A DNA stretch of 64,000 nucleotides from Gammaproteobacteria bacterium (GCA_018666555.1 JABIZD010000041.1:1-64000), one strand, 5' to 3'. Positions 26,575 to 35,321 are shown, counted from the first letter of the stretch. Translations and numbers: made by a program. Notes: generated by a model from the sequence alone, not told the origin.

Positions 26575-27678
26575 TTAACTACGACCGAGACGCTGACCTA
26601 GTTCTGGGACAATATCGGCAATATTAAACAAGTCCATCATGGCCAGATACCTTGGAAATGTTGCCTCTACCACTGCTTTTTCGGCCTCCCCGGGGTCCGC
26701 CATAAGATTACCTACCATGCTACTGAAGCCAAACAGTAGACAAACGCTCAATTCGATATCCCGTTTCAGGTCTGCGAGGTTATAGTTATCAACACCGTGT
26801 GAGACCAGCATCTGATGATAATGCTGTATTAGCTCTTCACCTCGACTCAGGATCATATCCGGCTCTAAACCACTAGCGATAAAATACATAACATCGTGAG
26901 CCGCCGGACCAGACGAAACCAATTGCCAGTCGTAGTATCTGGCATGCCCAGTTACTGGATCAAAGCAGAGGTTTTCCATCCGAGCATCACCATGTATCAA
27001 GGTCACGGGTTGTTGTGATGATAAATGGGTGAATAATTTACCGGCAAGGCCATTGGCGATGGGGAACACGGACTTTAAATGTTCTGGTATCAGATAACCA
27101 AAATCACGCAGAAAAAGTGGCCAACCTGATTCTATGGTCGCTGGATAGATCTGTGCCCACTGACTGAAGTCATACAACCAACTGACATCCTTAATTTTAG
27201 CAGACTCCCAGTAGTGAGCATGCATCCCCGCCAGGGCCTGCATGGCGGTACAGGCATCTGCAAAACTCAATCCATCGACCTGTTTGACGAATCTTCCCCC
27301 CTCCAGGTCCTCCATGAATATCAGGTAATCACCGGGATTATCAGATTCGATGGAAAAATAGTGCTCGGGAGGTTCAGCAGGACACTGGTTAGCGGCATGA
27401 CGGTAAAACAAAGCCTCGCGCTCATAGGCCAGCAGATGCCGGCCAGTTTCCAGATTACCGGGCCTCAGGGTTGGGAATTTGGCTATAATTGATCTGGGCC
27501 AGGGTCCGCTATCATCAGTATAGCCAGGGATGACTCGGCAAATGTCTCCCAGGAAACCGACATCTGAGCCGACCGTTTGTATCTCTACGCTGCTAATGCT
27601 GGCACCAGCAAAAACCCCTTCTGTTAGATGTGCCGACAACCACTCTGTTGTCAGGTCTTGTGGCTGCTTCGGTATCAT
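26575..27678 (-). CDS. Phosphotransferase (APH/choline-kinase fold)
   Basis: A 367-residue kinase-like protein. The catalytic loop LIHGDARMEN carries His229, Asp231 and Asn236, with YYDWQLVSSGP and HDVMYFIASG downstream, the CHK/EcKL-like pattern. N-terminal text has a nucleotide-loop-like segment (SIIAKFP) and a lysine expected to bind ATP. AGGGAG lies five bases before the ATG. There is no signal peptide. It is distinct in sequence from the phosphotransferases at 18046 and 60605. A small hydroxylated metabolite is the likely substrate, which is inference; antibiotic resistance is unlikely given the family branch and context. Confidence 0.82.
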   Translation of the reverse strand: MIPKQPQDLTTEWLSAHLTEGVFAGASISSVEIQTVGSDVGFLGDICRVIPGYTDDSGPWPRSIIAKFPTLRPGNLETGRHLLAYEREALFYRHAANQCPAEPPEHYFSIESDNPGDYLIFMEDLEGGRFVKQVDGLSFADACTAMQALAGMHAHYWESAKIKDVSWLYDFSQWAQIYPATIESGWPLFLRDFGYLIPEHLKSVFPIANGLAGKLFTHLSSQQPVTLIHGDARMENLCFDPVTGHARYYDWQLVSSGPAAHDVMYFIASGLEPDMILSRGEELIQHYHQMLVSHGVDNYNLADLKRDIELSVCLLFGFSSMVGNLMADPGEAEKAVVEATFPRYLAMMDLFNIADIVPELGQRLGRS

Positions 27679-27893
27679 CTAAACTCCCTAGTTATTGGTA
27701 GTGTAGTTCGTATACTCCCGACTTTCGTTAGAAACATCAACCGCCTTGTCAAAAAGCCCACCTGCCGAACCGCCACGGTATTGAAATTTACCTCGATCAT
27801 GAGCAAGCAATTAAAAGAAATCTAGAGGCTATAAAGAGTTTCCTGAATAACGCAATTAAGCACCAAACCAGGATTCAGAAATTGCAACACCAG

Positions 27894-28880
27894 TTAATCG
27901 AGCACTCCGCGTATAGACAAACCCGCTGCCTGATAGACCCGGTCGATCAAGGTCATCTGTGATACTGCATCACGACCATCGGTCAGCACCGGCTCATTGC
28001 TTATCACAGCGGCAGTAAAAGCATCAAGCTGATAATCATAACTACTCCGCAGAGCAAAGGTTTCGGAGGTCTTTTTATCGCCTAGCTGAAGATCCAGGCT
28101 ATGCCCAATCTGCGGGACCAGGGGATTGCTAACCCGCATGGAACCGTTTGCACCGATAACCAGTAATTCTGCCTTGAATTGACCACCGGCGCGCATATCA
28201 CCCGATGTCCTGGCACGAATCCCACCCGGGAAAAGCAATCTGGTTTCGAGATAGAGATCGACTTGTTCCGGCCCCGTTTCTGCAACTGCAGTTACTTCCA
28301 GGGGATCTGACCCAAGCAAATGGCGTACCCAACTCAGAGGATAACATCCTATGTCCATGGTTACGCCGCCGCCAGTATGATACATCATACGAATATCATC
28401 TTCAGCGACAGGCCCCTTGACATGAAAATCTGCTTCGATCGAAGCAAGTTTACCCAGTACTCCGGAACGAACAATCTCAACGGCCCGCACAAACAAAGGA
28501 TGATAACGATAGTGAAAAGCATCCATCAAAACCAAGCCAGACCGTGCAGCGACTGCCTGCATTTCTATCGCCTCGGCCGCATTCAAGGCCAGGGACTTTT
28601 CACAAAGAACATGTTTACCCGCCTCCAGAGCCTTGATGGTCCATTCATGGTGAGCCGAAATGGGTAGCGGAATATAAACTGCAGTGACCGCCGGGTCCGC
28701 TATCACATCGGCATAATGTTCATGCACCGTGGAGATACCATGCGTATCGGCAAAAATTTTCGCTCTGGAAACATCCCTGGCTGCGACACACTGCACTTCG
28801 ACCTGCAGGTTGTCTTGCACTGGTTTGATAATCGCCTGGGGGGCTATTTTTGCCGCCCCTAGAATTCCTAATCTAATCAT
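27894..28880 (-). CDS. Gfo/Idh/MocA family oxidoreductase
   Basis: A 328-residue NAD(P)-dependent sugar or polyol dehydrogenase-type protein. The Rossmann start is LGILGAAKIAP at 4-14. The usual EKP motif appears as Glu94-Lys95-Ser96 in VLCEKSLALN, and the substrate segment GGVTMDIGCYPLSWVRHLLG is near 170-190. Lys95 is the expected catalytic lysine; the Pro-to-Ser change is unusual but tolerated in some members. Family reactions are oxidation or reduction of sugars, inositol or trans-dihydrodiols. No sugar genes are adjacent. It lies between the phosphotransferase and NIPSNAP genes on the same strand, with gaps of 215 and 83 bases. Confidence 0.88.
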   Translation of the reverse strand: MIRLGILGAAKIAPQAIIKPVQDNLQVEVQCVAARDVSRAKIFADTHGISTVHEHYADVIADPAVTAVYIPLPISAHHEWTIKALEAGKHVLCEKSLALNAAEAIEMQAVAARSGLVLMDAFHYRYHPLFVRAVEIVRSGVLGKLASIEADFHVKGPVAEDDIRMMYHTGGGVTMDIGCYPLSWVRHLLGSDPLEVTAVAETGPEQVDLYLETRLLFPGGIRARTSGDMRAGGQFKAELLVIGANGSMRVSNPLVPQIGHSLDLQLGDKKTSETFALRSSYDYQLDAFTAAVISNEPVLTDGRDAVSQMTLIDRVYQAAGLSIRGVLD

Positions 28881-28963
28881 GTCGATAAGCCTGCGAAATT
28901 ACCCTTAAAGTCGTTCGGTAGCGGTTACCCAGTATCAGTCACATCAACCATAACCGCATGAGT

Positions 28964-29317
28964 CTAACCCAACGATTCCATGAAACGAGCGTTCATATGC
29001 AGATAAGCCTTCGCATTAGGATGCTTCGACCAAATTTCCTGCCATTCGCTACCTGCCATCGTCTTTCTGAAAACCGCTTCCCGATGCGCTTTATCCCGCC
29101 AACGAATTATCCAGCAGACATTTGCCTGACCATTGCTCGACACAATCGGGTTTGATCCACTCACTTCTGCTTCCAGACCAGTATCTACCCAGAAATCTAT
29201 TACATCCAGGTTCCGCTTCAGCCATGGCGCTGCCAGATCCTCAGCCCATACCTTATATTCCTTGAGCCACGCAGTTTCTATCGTATAGTCTCTTATCTCA
29301 ACAATACCGGTACCCAT
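28964..29317 (-). CDS. NIPSNAP family protein
   Basis: A 117-residue dimeric alpha/beta barrel protein. It opens VEIRDYTI, followed by a WLKEYKVWAEDLAAPWLKR helix, and later NVCWIIRWRDKAHREAVF and a WQEIWSKHPN segment, the usual order in NIPSNAP proteins. ATG at 29317 was chosen because AAGGAGAAGGAGC runs directly up to it. The biochemical role of the family is poorly known; related dimeric barrels bind heme or small molecules. It may be co-transcribed with the Gfo/Idh/MocA gene 83 bases downstream. Confidence 0.85.
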   Translation of the reverse strand: MGTGIVEIRDYTIETAWLKEYKVWAEDLAAPWLKRNLDVIDFWVDTGLEAEVSGSNPIVSSNGQANVCWIIRWRDKAHREAVFRKTMAGSEWQEIWSKHPNAKAYLHMNARFMESLG

Positions 29318-29362
29318 GCTCCTTCTCCTTGCTGCAAACATTGATTAAAAGGTAACTAAATT

Positions 29363-29386
29363 GGACTCGGAAGACGAGCCTTTTTT
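29363..29386 (+). terminator. Possible orphan intrinsic terminator
   Basis: CTCG and CGAG arms with flanking G-C/G-T pairs around a GAAGA loop (29363-29380) are followed by six T (29381-29386). It faces the plus strand, where no gene precedes it, so it could end an antisense or small RNA running over the NIPSNAP gene. The stem is short and interrupted. Confidence 0.3.
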
Positions 29387-29589
29387 ATAAACTGACGCTA
29401 CGATTACAGCCCTGGGGTCTACCCAAAAAGATTCCGAATAGCCATAATGGCAAGTGATATGAAATAGCCGCATCAATTAACCAGCCTCAACCCATGTACT
29501 TTCGCTTTGAGGATCTAACAAGGCCTGTGCTTAACACACTCAATATGAACTCGATCTAACGGATCACTGGTATAACAACAAGGACAACC

Positions 29590-30249
29590 GTGCAACAGTT
29601 ACAAGAATTCAAACTCCTGCAGCACGCGCTTATACTTCTGGGCTGTATTGCCTTTGCGCTGTTCATGCTAATCGATAAAGGCCTGTTACAACTTGCGCTG
29701 TTATCAGATAGCAGTCGGCTTTCGGGAGTAATAATAATTATATATGGAGCAGCCACACTGCACTGGTTGTGGTTATGCTATCAACTGTCTCTTGAGCAGC
29801 AGTATATTAATCGTTGGCTGAATAAAGCAGAGACTCAGGGTAATAACCAGACCTCTATTCATCGCTTGCGTGAATCCATGTCTAGTTCAACCTCAACAGA
29901 CTGGGATAGTGATATCAACCTGCTAGCCGATGAATTAACCAATCGGCATGCTTTGGGCCATTTTGCTGCAGATACGCTGATCAAATTAGGCTTAATTGGC
30001 ACTGTAATCGGCTTCATACTGATGCTGCAACCCATTGGCGATATCAAACAGTTTGATCCATCACTCATGCAGCAGTTACTGACTGCGATGAGCTCTGGAA
30101 TGGCGGTTGCGCTTTACACCACGCTAACGGGACTCATTACCAGCATATTACTAAAAATTCAGTACTATCTTGCGGATGAAACGCTAACCCAGATTGTCAA
30201 CACGATGATGCAAATGAATCGAGAAGTAGATCATAGTCATGCGCCATAG
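29590..30249 (+). CDS. MotA/TolQ/ExbB-like proton channel subunit (first gene of stator-like operon)
   Basis: A 219-residue inner-membrane protein with four predicted helices at about 12-28, 43-65, 127-147 and 164-190 and a 60-residue cytosolic loop between helices 2 and 3. Helices 3 and 4 carry the family signature: IKLGLIGTVIGFILML and SSGMAVALYTTLTGLITSILLK. In MotA, TolQ and ExbB these helices form the pentameric ring around the proton-carrying partner. Four helices with this spacing is MotA-like, but it lacks MotA's large loop and FliG-contact region. GTG at 29590 has AAGGACA eight bases upstream. The stop overlaps the next gene by 11 bases, so the three genes are almost certainly one transcript. 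The energised process is unknown. Confidence 0.82.
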   Translation: MQQLQEFKLLQHALILLGCIAFALFMLIDKGLLQLALLSDSSRLSGVIIIIYGAATLHWLWLCYQLSLEQQYINRWLNKAETQGNNQTSIHRLRESMSSSTSTDWDSDINLLADELTNRHALGHFAADTLIKLGLIGTVIGFILMLQPIGDIKQFDPSLMQQLLTAMSSGMAVALYTTLTGLITSILLKIQYYLADETLTQIVNTMMQMNREVDHSHAP

Positions 30250-30856
30250 AGTACTTTCGAATCAGCATGGCCAGGATGCCTTTACGGACCTGCTATTTAA
30301 TGCCCTGCTCGGCTTCGTATTCATGTTTGCAATGGCATTTATGATGATTAGCAATCCGGAGAAGTCAGGAAATATTGATTCCAAGGCTGAAATGCTGATT
30401 ACCATACGCTGGCCAGACAATCATCCCGATGACGTCGATGCCGTCATCGAGGACCCTCGCGGTGAACTAGTCTGGTACTACAATCGAGACTCAGGGTTGA
30501 TGCACCTCGACCGCGATGACAGAGGCCTGTTCGCAGATCAAATTGAAATAGCCGGTGCTACCGTGCGCAACCCCCTGAACCAGGAAACCGTCACAGTGCG
30601 AGGCATACAAGCAGGCGAATATGTAGTCAATCTGTTGCATTTTAAGGCCAACTACAATGAGCCTCTAGATGTGAGTGTAAAAGTCGAGAAGCTAAACCCT
30701 TCCGTATCGGTTATTTATTACGGCGAACACCAACTCAACGGCAGTGGTGATGAGAAAACTGCTATTCGCTTCACCCTTGATGCCGAGGGCAACCTGCTTA
30801 ATACCAACCAGATTCCCAAAGAACTGCTCACCCGGGCGACGAGCAAACCGGCTTGA
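30239..30856 (+). CDS. MotB/ExbD-like single-span protein with DUF2135-like periplasmic domain
   Basis: A 205-residue protein. A short cytosolic tail leads into one membrane helix (about 15-37) that begins Asp-Ala-Phe-Thr-Asp, with Asp17 where MotB and ExbD/TolR carry the proton-transfer aspartate. The periplasmic part is not a peptidoglycan-binding OmpA domain. Residues 60-150 show DDVDAVIEDPRG (64-75), MHLDRDDRG (88-96) and a GEYVVNLLHF strand (126-135), resembling the Asp-rich, possibly calcium-binding DUF2135 beta-sandwich. This resemblance is from memory and was not searched. It overlaps the upstream channel gene by 11 bases and the downstream gene by 4 (TTGA). It probably pairs with the channel subunit to form a stator. 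Confidence 0.78.
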   Translation: MRHRVLSNQHGQDAFTDLLFNALLGFVFMFAMAFMMISNPEKSGNIDSKAEMLITIRWPDNHPDDVDAVIEDPRGELVWYYNRDSGLMHLDRDDRGLFADQIEIAGATVRNPLNQETVTVRGIQAGEYVVNLLHFKANYNEPLDVSVKVEKLNPSVSVIYYGEHQLNGSGDEKTAIRFTLDAEGNLLNTNQIPKELLTRATSKPA

Positions 30857-31425
30857 ACGCTTCCATCCCGTTAATCACAGGTTACATCCTCATAGCAGTA
30901 TTGCTGCTAATGTCTTTAATCTGGGCTGGCTATAGAACCCGTTATAAAATTGCCTCAATTATCCTCGTCAGTTGCTTCTATATAGCGACTTTCAAGGGTA
31001 TCGAAGATCTGATGGGCTGGCCGACGACAGCAATAACACCGGAGGAATTCAGAACCGTCTGGATCAGTATTGAAGAACCAGACAAACAAAGCCAAACACC
31101 CGGCGCCATCTATTATTGGCTACGCGAACTTGATAACGCGGGAATCCCCAGGCAGGCTCCTCGAGCATACCGGGTTGATTGGAGCGTCCAAACGGCGATG
31201 ATTGCGCAGGCGGCCTTAACTCGGCTCGAACAAGGTGAGATACTAAACGGCCGACAAAGTCGGAATATCCTTAAAAATGAGGAAGCCAATAATAAGAACC
31301 AGCAATCGATAGGTGCTAGCGCTAGAGCCGGCAATCAACAGGGCCGGCCTACTTTTGAATTTACCGCGGTATCCTCACCAACGCTGCCGTTAAAACCCAG
31401 CCCTGAAAGCCAGCTCAGAGACTAA
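30853..31425 (+). CDS. Unknown two-helix membrane protein, third gene of stator-like operon
   Basis: A 190-residue protein with two predicted helices (about 8-27 and 32-50) followed by a soluble domain. No family was recognised. The soluble part has conserved-looking text, ITPEEFRTVWISIEEPDK (61-78), TPGAIYYWLREL (82-93) and PRAYRVDW (103-110), then a low-complexity Asn/Gln/Ala/Ser region and a proline-rich tail. The start is TTG at 30853, sharing bases with the upstream TGA stop in the overlap TTGA, which indicates coupled translation with the stator subunits. By position it may be an assembly or force-coupling partner; that is inference. After the stop is a palindrome at 31460-31480. Confidence 0.72.
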   Translation: MNASIPLITGYILIAVLLLMSLIWAGYRTRYKIASIILVSCFYIATFKGIEDLMGWPTTAITPEEFRTVWISIEEPDKQSQTPGAIYYWLRELDNAGIPRQAPRAYRVDWSVQTAMIAQAALTRLEQGEILNGRQSRNILKNEEANNKNQQSIGASARAGNQQGRPTFEFTAVSSPTLPLKPSPESQLRD

Positions 31426-31459
31426 GCATCTGACTCGCCTGTTAGTACGATTTCATTAC

Positions 31460-31480
31460 AATTTGAGATTGTCTCAAATT
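31460..31480. terminator. Perfect 9-bp inverted repeat, candidate bidirectional terminator
   Basis: AATTTGAGA (31460-31468) and TCTCAAATT (31472-31480) pair perfectly around TTG. It lies between the convergent ends of the stator operon (31425) and the PQQ dehydrogenase gene (31547). The stem is AT-rich and no long T run follows, so it is a weak terminator candidate or a protein-binding site. Confidence 0.45.
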
Positions 31481-31546
31481 ACAATTTCAGATTAACCCAA
31501 AACCGCTCCAAGCCTGGATTACCCTGCTCAACGATGCCTTTGCCCT

Positions 31547-33760
31547 TTACTGCCAGGTTAATTGCGCCAATTCAGGTTTTTTATTGCCGAGTGACACTTC
31601 TCTATCCTCATGTGCCCTTGCCCTGACAAACTGATGAATATCCGCTGCCTGCGGGGCTGTTAGCACGTCGCTAAAGCCTGCCATGCCCTTAGAACCGTAG
31701 ATACCGTCAATCACGATCTCATTAAACACCTGATGGGTGGCATCATTCATACGCCTTAAATCGGCGATAGCACCGCCTGAACGAACCACAATGCCATGAC
31801 AAACCGCACAATACTCATTGTAGTGCAGCTCCCCTCTGGCGATGACAGCATCATCCAATTCGGCAACTTCCTGCTCTGGAATCGACCTATCCCGGCGATT
31901 CGGCGCGGCCAGTTCGACCTGTCCGCCCAGTTTGAACACAAGCATGCGTCCAGAGTTATTATAGGTTAAGGAAGCATGTTCCGAGACTGGGGGTAGCGGT
32001 TCGCCACCAAACAGATCACCGCCTCCAGTCCCCGTCAGGATCGAAACGTATTGGACCCCTTGTGACTCAAAGGTAATGGGCGGTGCCAGCATGGAAGTAT
32101 AGGTATTGTATTGCCACAGGATCTCACCATTTTCTTTGTCGTAAGCAGTAAACATACCTAAAGCGTCGCCATGGAAGACCAAGCCCCCTTGTGTTCCTAA
32201 AACGCCACCATTCCAATAATGGGGGATTTCAATGACCCACCTGTCTTCTCCGGTTAGCGGGTCGAACGCTTTCAGGTAGCCTTTCGGTGTGGGCTGCTCA
32301 GCGATGTTTTCAAGTAATGTCTGCGTAATACGCCCAAACTCAATACCGGTATTCCAGCCGCCTGGATTTCGCTTATAAATCCCGGTTTCCTTCCAAGTTT
32401 CCACCATGTCAAAGATAAGGGGGTTATCCTGGGCGGGCAGGTAAACCAATCCCGCAGCAACATCCACAGACATGGCCTGCCAGTTATGCGCACCCAAGGG
32501 CCCGGGTAATACCCATTTAGCATTTTCAGTGTAATCAAGATCAGGGTTTTCAACCGGCCGGCCTGTGGCCAGATCAACACCCGTTGCCCAAGTCACTGTG
32601 GCAAAGGGATTGGCGCGCAGTAATTCTCCATCACTACGGTCAAGCACATAAAAAAAGCCATTTTTAGGCGCTTGTAGAAGCACTTTACGAGCGACCCCAT
32701 CCACTTCCATATCGGCGAGAGCCATATCCTGCACTGCCGTGTAATCCCAGTTATCACCCGGCGTTGTCTGATAGTGCCACTTATACACGCCCGTATCGGC
32801 ATCCAGAGCAACAATAGAAGACAAAAACAGATTATCACCACCCCCGGGTGAACGAATCACCCGAGTCCACGGTGAGCCGTTACCTACACCCAGATACAGT
32901 TGGTTAAAGTCCGGATCATAGACAATAGAGTTCCAGACCGTACCGCCTCCGCCGACTTTCCACCATTCTCCGCCTTTCCAGGTCTTGGCAGCCATTTCCA
33001 TCTGTGGATTTTCAAACGGCAATGCTGGATCGCCTGGGACCGTAAAGAACCTCCAGATCTCATCACCATTTTCGGCATCATAGGCCGTAACATATCCGCG
33101 CACACCGAATTCAGCGCCACCGTTACCAATAAAGACCTTACCATTTGCAACCCGGGGAGCTCCGGTAATCGTATAAAACCGACTCCGATCTGTAATCGTA
33201 TCGACTTCCCAGACTTCTTCGCCAGTGCCTGCATCCAAGGCGATCAAACGTCCATCCAGGCTAGCGACGTAGACCTTGCCTTTGTAAACAGCCACACCAC
33301 GATTGACTACATCACAACAGGCCCGCCGACCCCATTCTCGCGGAACCTGGGGGTCATAAAACCAGATTTCCTCGCCATTAACCGCAGAAACCGCATAAAC
33401 CCGACTCCATGAAGTCGTAAAAAACATGACATCATCAACCACTATGGGGGTAGACTCCAGCGCCCGATTGGTCCCCATATCCTTGTACCAGGCCAGACCG
33501 AGGTCTGAAACGTTGCTTTTATTGATCTGCGTCAATGGTGAAAAACGCTGTTCCTCATAGGTCCGGCCATGCGCAAGCCAGTTTCCTGGCTCAGATTCTG
33601 CACTTATAATTCTCTCATCATCAATTAGGCCAATCGATACTTCTGGGATGTCGGTATCCTGCGGCGCCACTGGAGCCTGGGCCGACTCATCCTGGGATGA
33701 TGAAAAATAAAGCAATGCAGAAATTGCAATAAGGCCGACTATCAAACTTGTTCTATTCAA
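31547..33760 (-). CDS. PQQ-dependent quinohemoprotein alcohol dehydrogenase
   Basis: A 737-residue periplasmic enzyme with an eight-bladed PQQ propeller and a C-terminal cytochrome c domain. Residues 8-20 are a hydrophobic export or anchor segment. The rare vicinal disulfide of PQQ alcohol dehydrogenases is Cys148-Cys149 in RRACCDVV. Tryptophan-docking repeats are seen (GEEIW, GEEVW, GDEIW, GEILW). The heme site is CAVCH at 651-655, with Met in GMAGF as likely sixth ligand. The start is TTG at 33760 with AAAGGGG about seven bases upstream. It oxidises alcohols to aldehydes and passes electrons to a cytochrome. No PQQ biosynthesis genes are in the window. It may oxidise the alcohols formed by CYP153, which is inference. 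Confidence 0.93.
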   Translation of the reverse strand: MNRTSLIVGLIAISALLYFSSSQDESAQAPVAPQDTDIPEVSIGLIDDERIISAESEPGNWLAHGRTYEEQRFSPLTQINKSNVSDLGLAWYKDMGTNRALESTPIVVDDVMFFTTSWSRVYAVSAVNGEEIWFYDPQVPREWGRRACCDVVNRGVAVYKGKVYVASLDGRLIALDAGTGEEVWEVDTITDRSRFYTITGAPRVANGKVFIGNGGAEFGVRGYVTAYDAENGDEIWRFFTVPGDPALPFENPQMEMAAKTWKGGEWWKVGGGGTVWNSIVYDPDFNQLYLGVGNGSPWTRVIRSPGGGDNLFLSSIVALDADTGVYKWHYQTTPGDNWDYTAVQDMALADMEVDGVARKVLLQAPKNGFFYVLDRSDGELLRANPFATVTWATGVDLATGRPVENPDLDYTENAKWVLPGPLGAHNWQAMSVDVAAGLVYLPAQDNPLIFDMVETWKETGIYKRNPGGWNTGIEFGRITQTLLENIAEQPTPKGYLKAFDPLTGEDRWVIEIPHYWNGGVLGTQGGLVFHGDALGMFTAYDKENGEILWQYNTYTSMLAPPITFESQGVQYVSILTGTGGGDLFGGEPLPPVSEHASLTYNNSGRMLVFKLGGQVELAAPNRRDRSIPEQEVAELDDAVIARGELHYNEYCAVCHGIVVRSGGAIADLRRMNDATHQVFNEIVIDGIYGSKGMAGFSDVLTAPQAADIHQFVRARAHEDREVSLGNKKPELAQLTWQ

Positions 33761-34051
33761 TGTTTCACCCCTTTTCTTTACATGTGCGATGCTGCTGTAC
33801 GGTCAAAACCTCGCTGACAGCTTAACGCTCGTGACCTGTGCTGACAAACCTTCTGGCAAGAAAGTCATGAGGTTAGCCTAGCTTTGAGATAATGACGTCT
33901 TAAAACACCGCTAGTTCGAGCACCGGGCTATGGCGGCCAGGCCGCTATCCCAGTAAGAACTTGGATCTACTATTATTCCGGTGTTGCAATTGACGCCTTC
34001 TACGGACCGTGATTGACTCCCCCTTATCAACAAATCATCCAGGTTACTGCT

Positions 34052-35245
34052 ATGCAAGAACAACCCTTATCAGATATTACCGTACTCGACTTCGGCCAGG
34101 TCTACAACGGCCCCTACTGTGGTTTTTTACTGGCACAAGCAGGAGCCCGGGTGATCAAGGTTGAATCTCTTATCGGTGAAACGCTGAGGAGCCGTGGTGT
34201 AAAGTCTACGGCGAGTTACCCGTTTGCTGTTTTGAACGTCAATAAGGAAAGCATCACTTTAAATATCAAATCAACGCAGGGCCAGGCGCTACTGAAAAAG
34301 CTGGTCAGTCAAGTAGACGTTGTCCTGGAAAATTTTGCGCCAGGCACCATGGCCAGATACGGTATAGGGGCAAAACAACTCAGAGCCTGTAATCCGCAAC
34401 TAATCTACGCATCAAGTACAGGTTACGGCAATGCTCCGGGGCCTTACCGCGACTTCCTGGGCATGGATATCACCCTCCAGGCTATGACCGGCGTGATGAG
34501 CATTACCGGCGAGGAAAATAGTACACCGCTTAAAACCGCGGCTGCGTTTGCGGACTTTATAGCGGGTACGCATCTATATGCAGGTATCGTCAGTGCATTA
34601 TATGCACGAAAGAATTCATCAGAAGGTGCCAGCGTCGATATCTCCATGCAGGACTGCGTTTTACCTACCCTGGCTACAGCGCTTGGCTCGTATTACCTAC
34701 ACGGAGAACCTCCCAAAAGAGCCGGTAATCGACATCCAGGACGCTCTCTTGCGCCTTACAATGTCTACGTTGCTGCCGATGGGCATATCGCCATTATCGC
34801 CATCAGAGAAGGCCACTGGCGAAAGCTTTGTACCGCCATGGAAAAAACCGATCTGATCAACGATCCCCGTTTTAAGGATTTCCCTGCACGCTGTAAAAAC
34901 ATGCAGGAACTCGATGCAGAAATTACCCGTTGGACGGCCACTCGAACCAGGGCAGAAATACTGGCCCAGACCCAGGCACACGGTGTAATCTGTGCCCCGG
35001 TGCAGGACCTTATTGATGTGGTTAATGATCCGCACCTGGCAGCTAGGGGTACCTTAAAGACATCAAGCCATAAACATCTAGGCAACATTGCCCAAATGCA
35101 GACAGCGATTCGATTCACCGATATTGAACCACCGGAATTAACCCAACCTCCTGAGCTGGGAGCAAACACCCGGCTGGTTCTAACTGAGTTAGCCGGCTTA
35201 TCTAATGAAGATATTGACAGGCTGTACCAGCAGGAAGCCATCTAA
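34052..35245 (+). CDS. CaiB/BaiF (class III) CoA transferase
   Basis: A 397-residue family III CoA transferase of typical length. DFGQVYNGPYCGFLLAQAGARVIKVE (13-38) is the first CoA-binding segment, VVLENFAPGTMARYG is at 90-104, and YRDFLGMDITLQAMTG (132-147) carries Asp139, the expected acyl-anhydride-forming aspartate. NRHPG and a GVICAPVQDL segment follow in the C-terminal half. ATG at 34052 is chosen because the 13 residues before it, from a TTG at 34013, are not family-like. The enzyme moves CoA between carboxylic acids without ATP. The acids concerned are unknown. It is a single gene, divergent from the PQQ dehydrogenase. Confidence 0.9.
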   Translation: MQEQPLSDITVLDFGQVYNGPYCGFLLAQAGARVIKVESLIGETLRSRGVKSTASYPFAVLNVNKESITLNIKSTQGQALLKKLVSQVDVVLENFAPGTMARYGIGAKQLRACNPQLIYASSTGYGNAPGPYRDFLGMDITLQAMTGVMSITGEENSTPLKTAAAFADFIAGTHLYAGIVSALYARKNSSEGASVDISMQDCVLPTLATALGSYYLHGEPPKRAGNRHPGRSLAPYNVYVAADGHIAIIAIREGHWRKLCTAMEKTDLINDPRFKDFPARCKNMQELDAEITRWTATRTRAEILAQTQAHGVICAPVQDLIDVVNDPHLAARGTLKTSSHKHLGNIAQMQTAIRFTDIEPPELTQPPELGANTRLVLTELAGLSNEDIDRLYQQEAI

Positions 35246-35251
35246 ATAAAA

Positions 35252-35277
35252 TTGATTTATTAATTGTTGTAAATCAA
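35252..35277. terminator. AT-rich 8-bp inverted repeat between convergent genes
   Basis: TTGATTTA (35252-35259) and TAAATCAA (35270-35277) pair perfectly around a ten-base loop, between the convergent ends of the CoA transferase and exonuclease genes. It could act as a weak terminator in both directions. The stem has few G-C pairs and no T run. Confidence 0.4.
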
Positions 35278-35321
35278 CATATTAAGCTCATTTGTGAAAT
35301 TTTAATCGACGAATTCTATCA

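Noticed and set aside
29590-31425. Zorya (ZorAB) antiphage defence
   Set aside because: ZorA carries a long cytosolic tail and ZorB an OmpA-like domain, and effectors such as ZorC/D/E are needed; none of these is present here.
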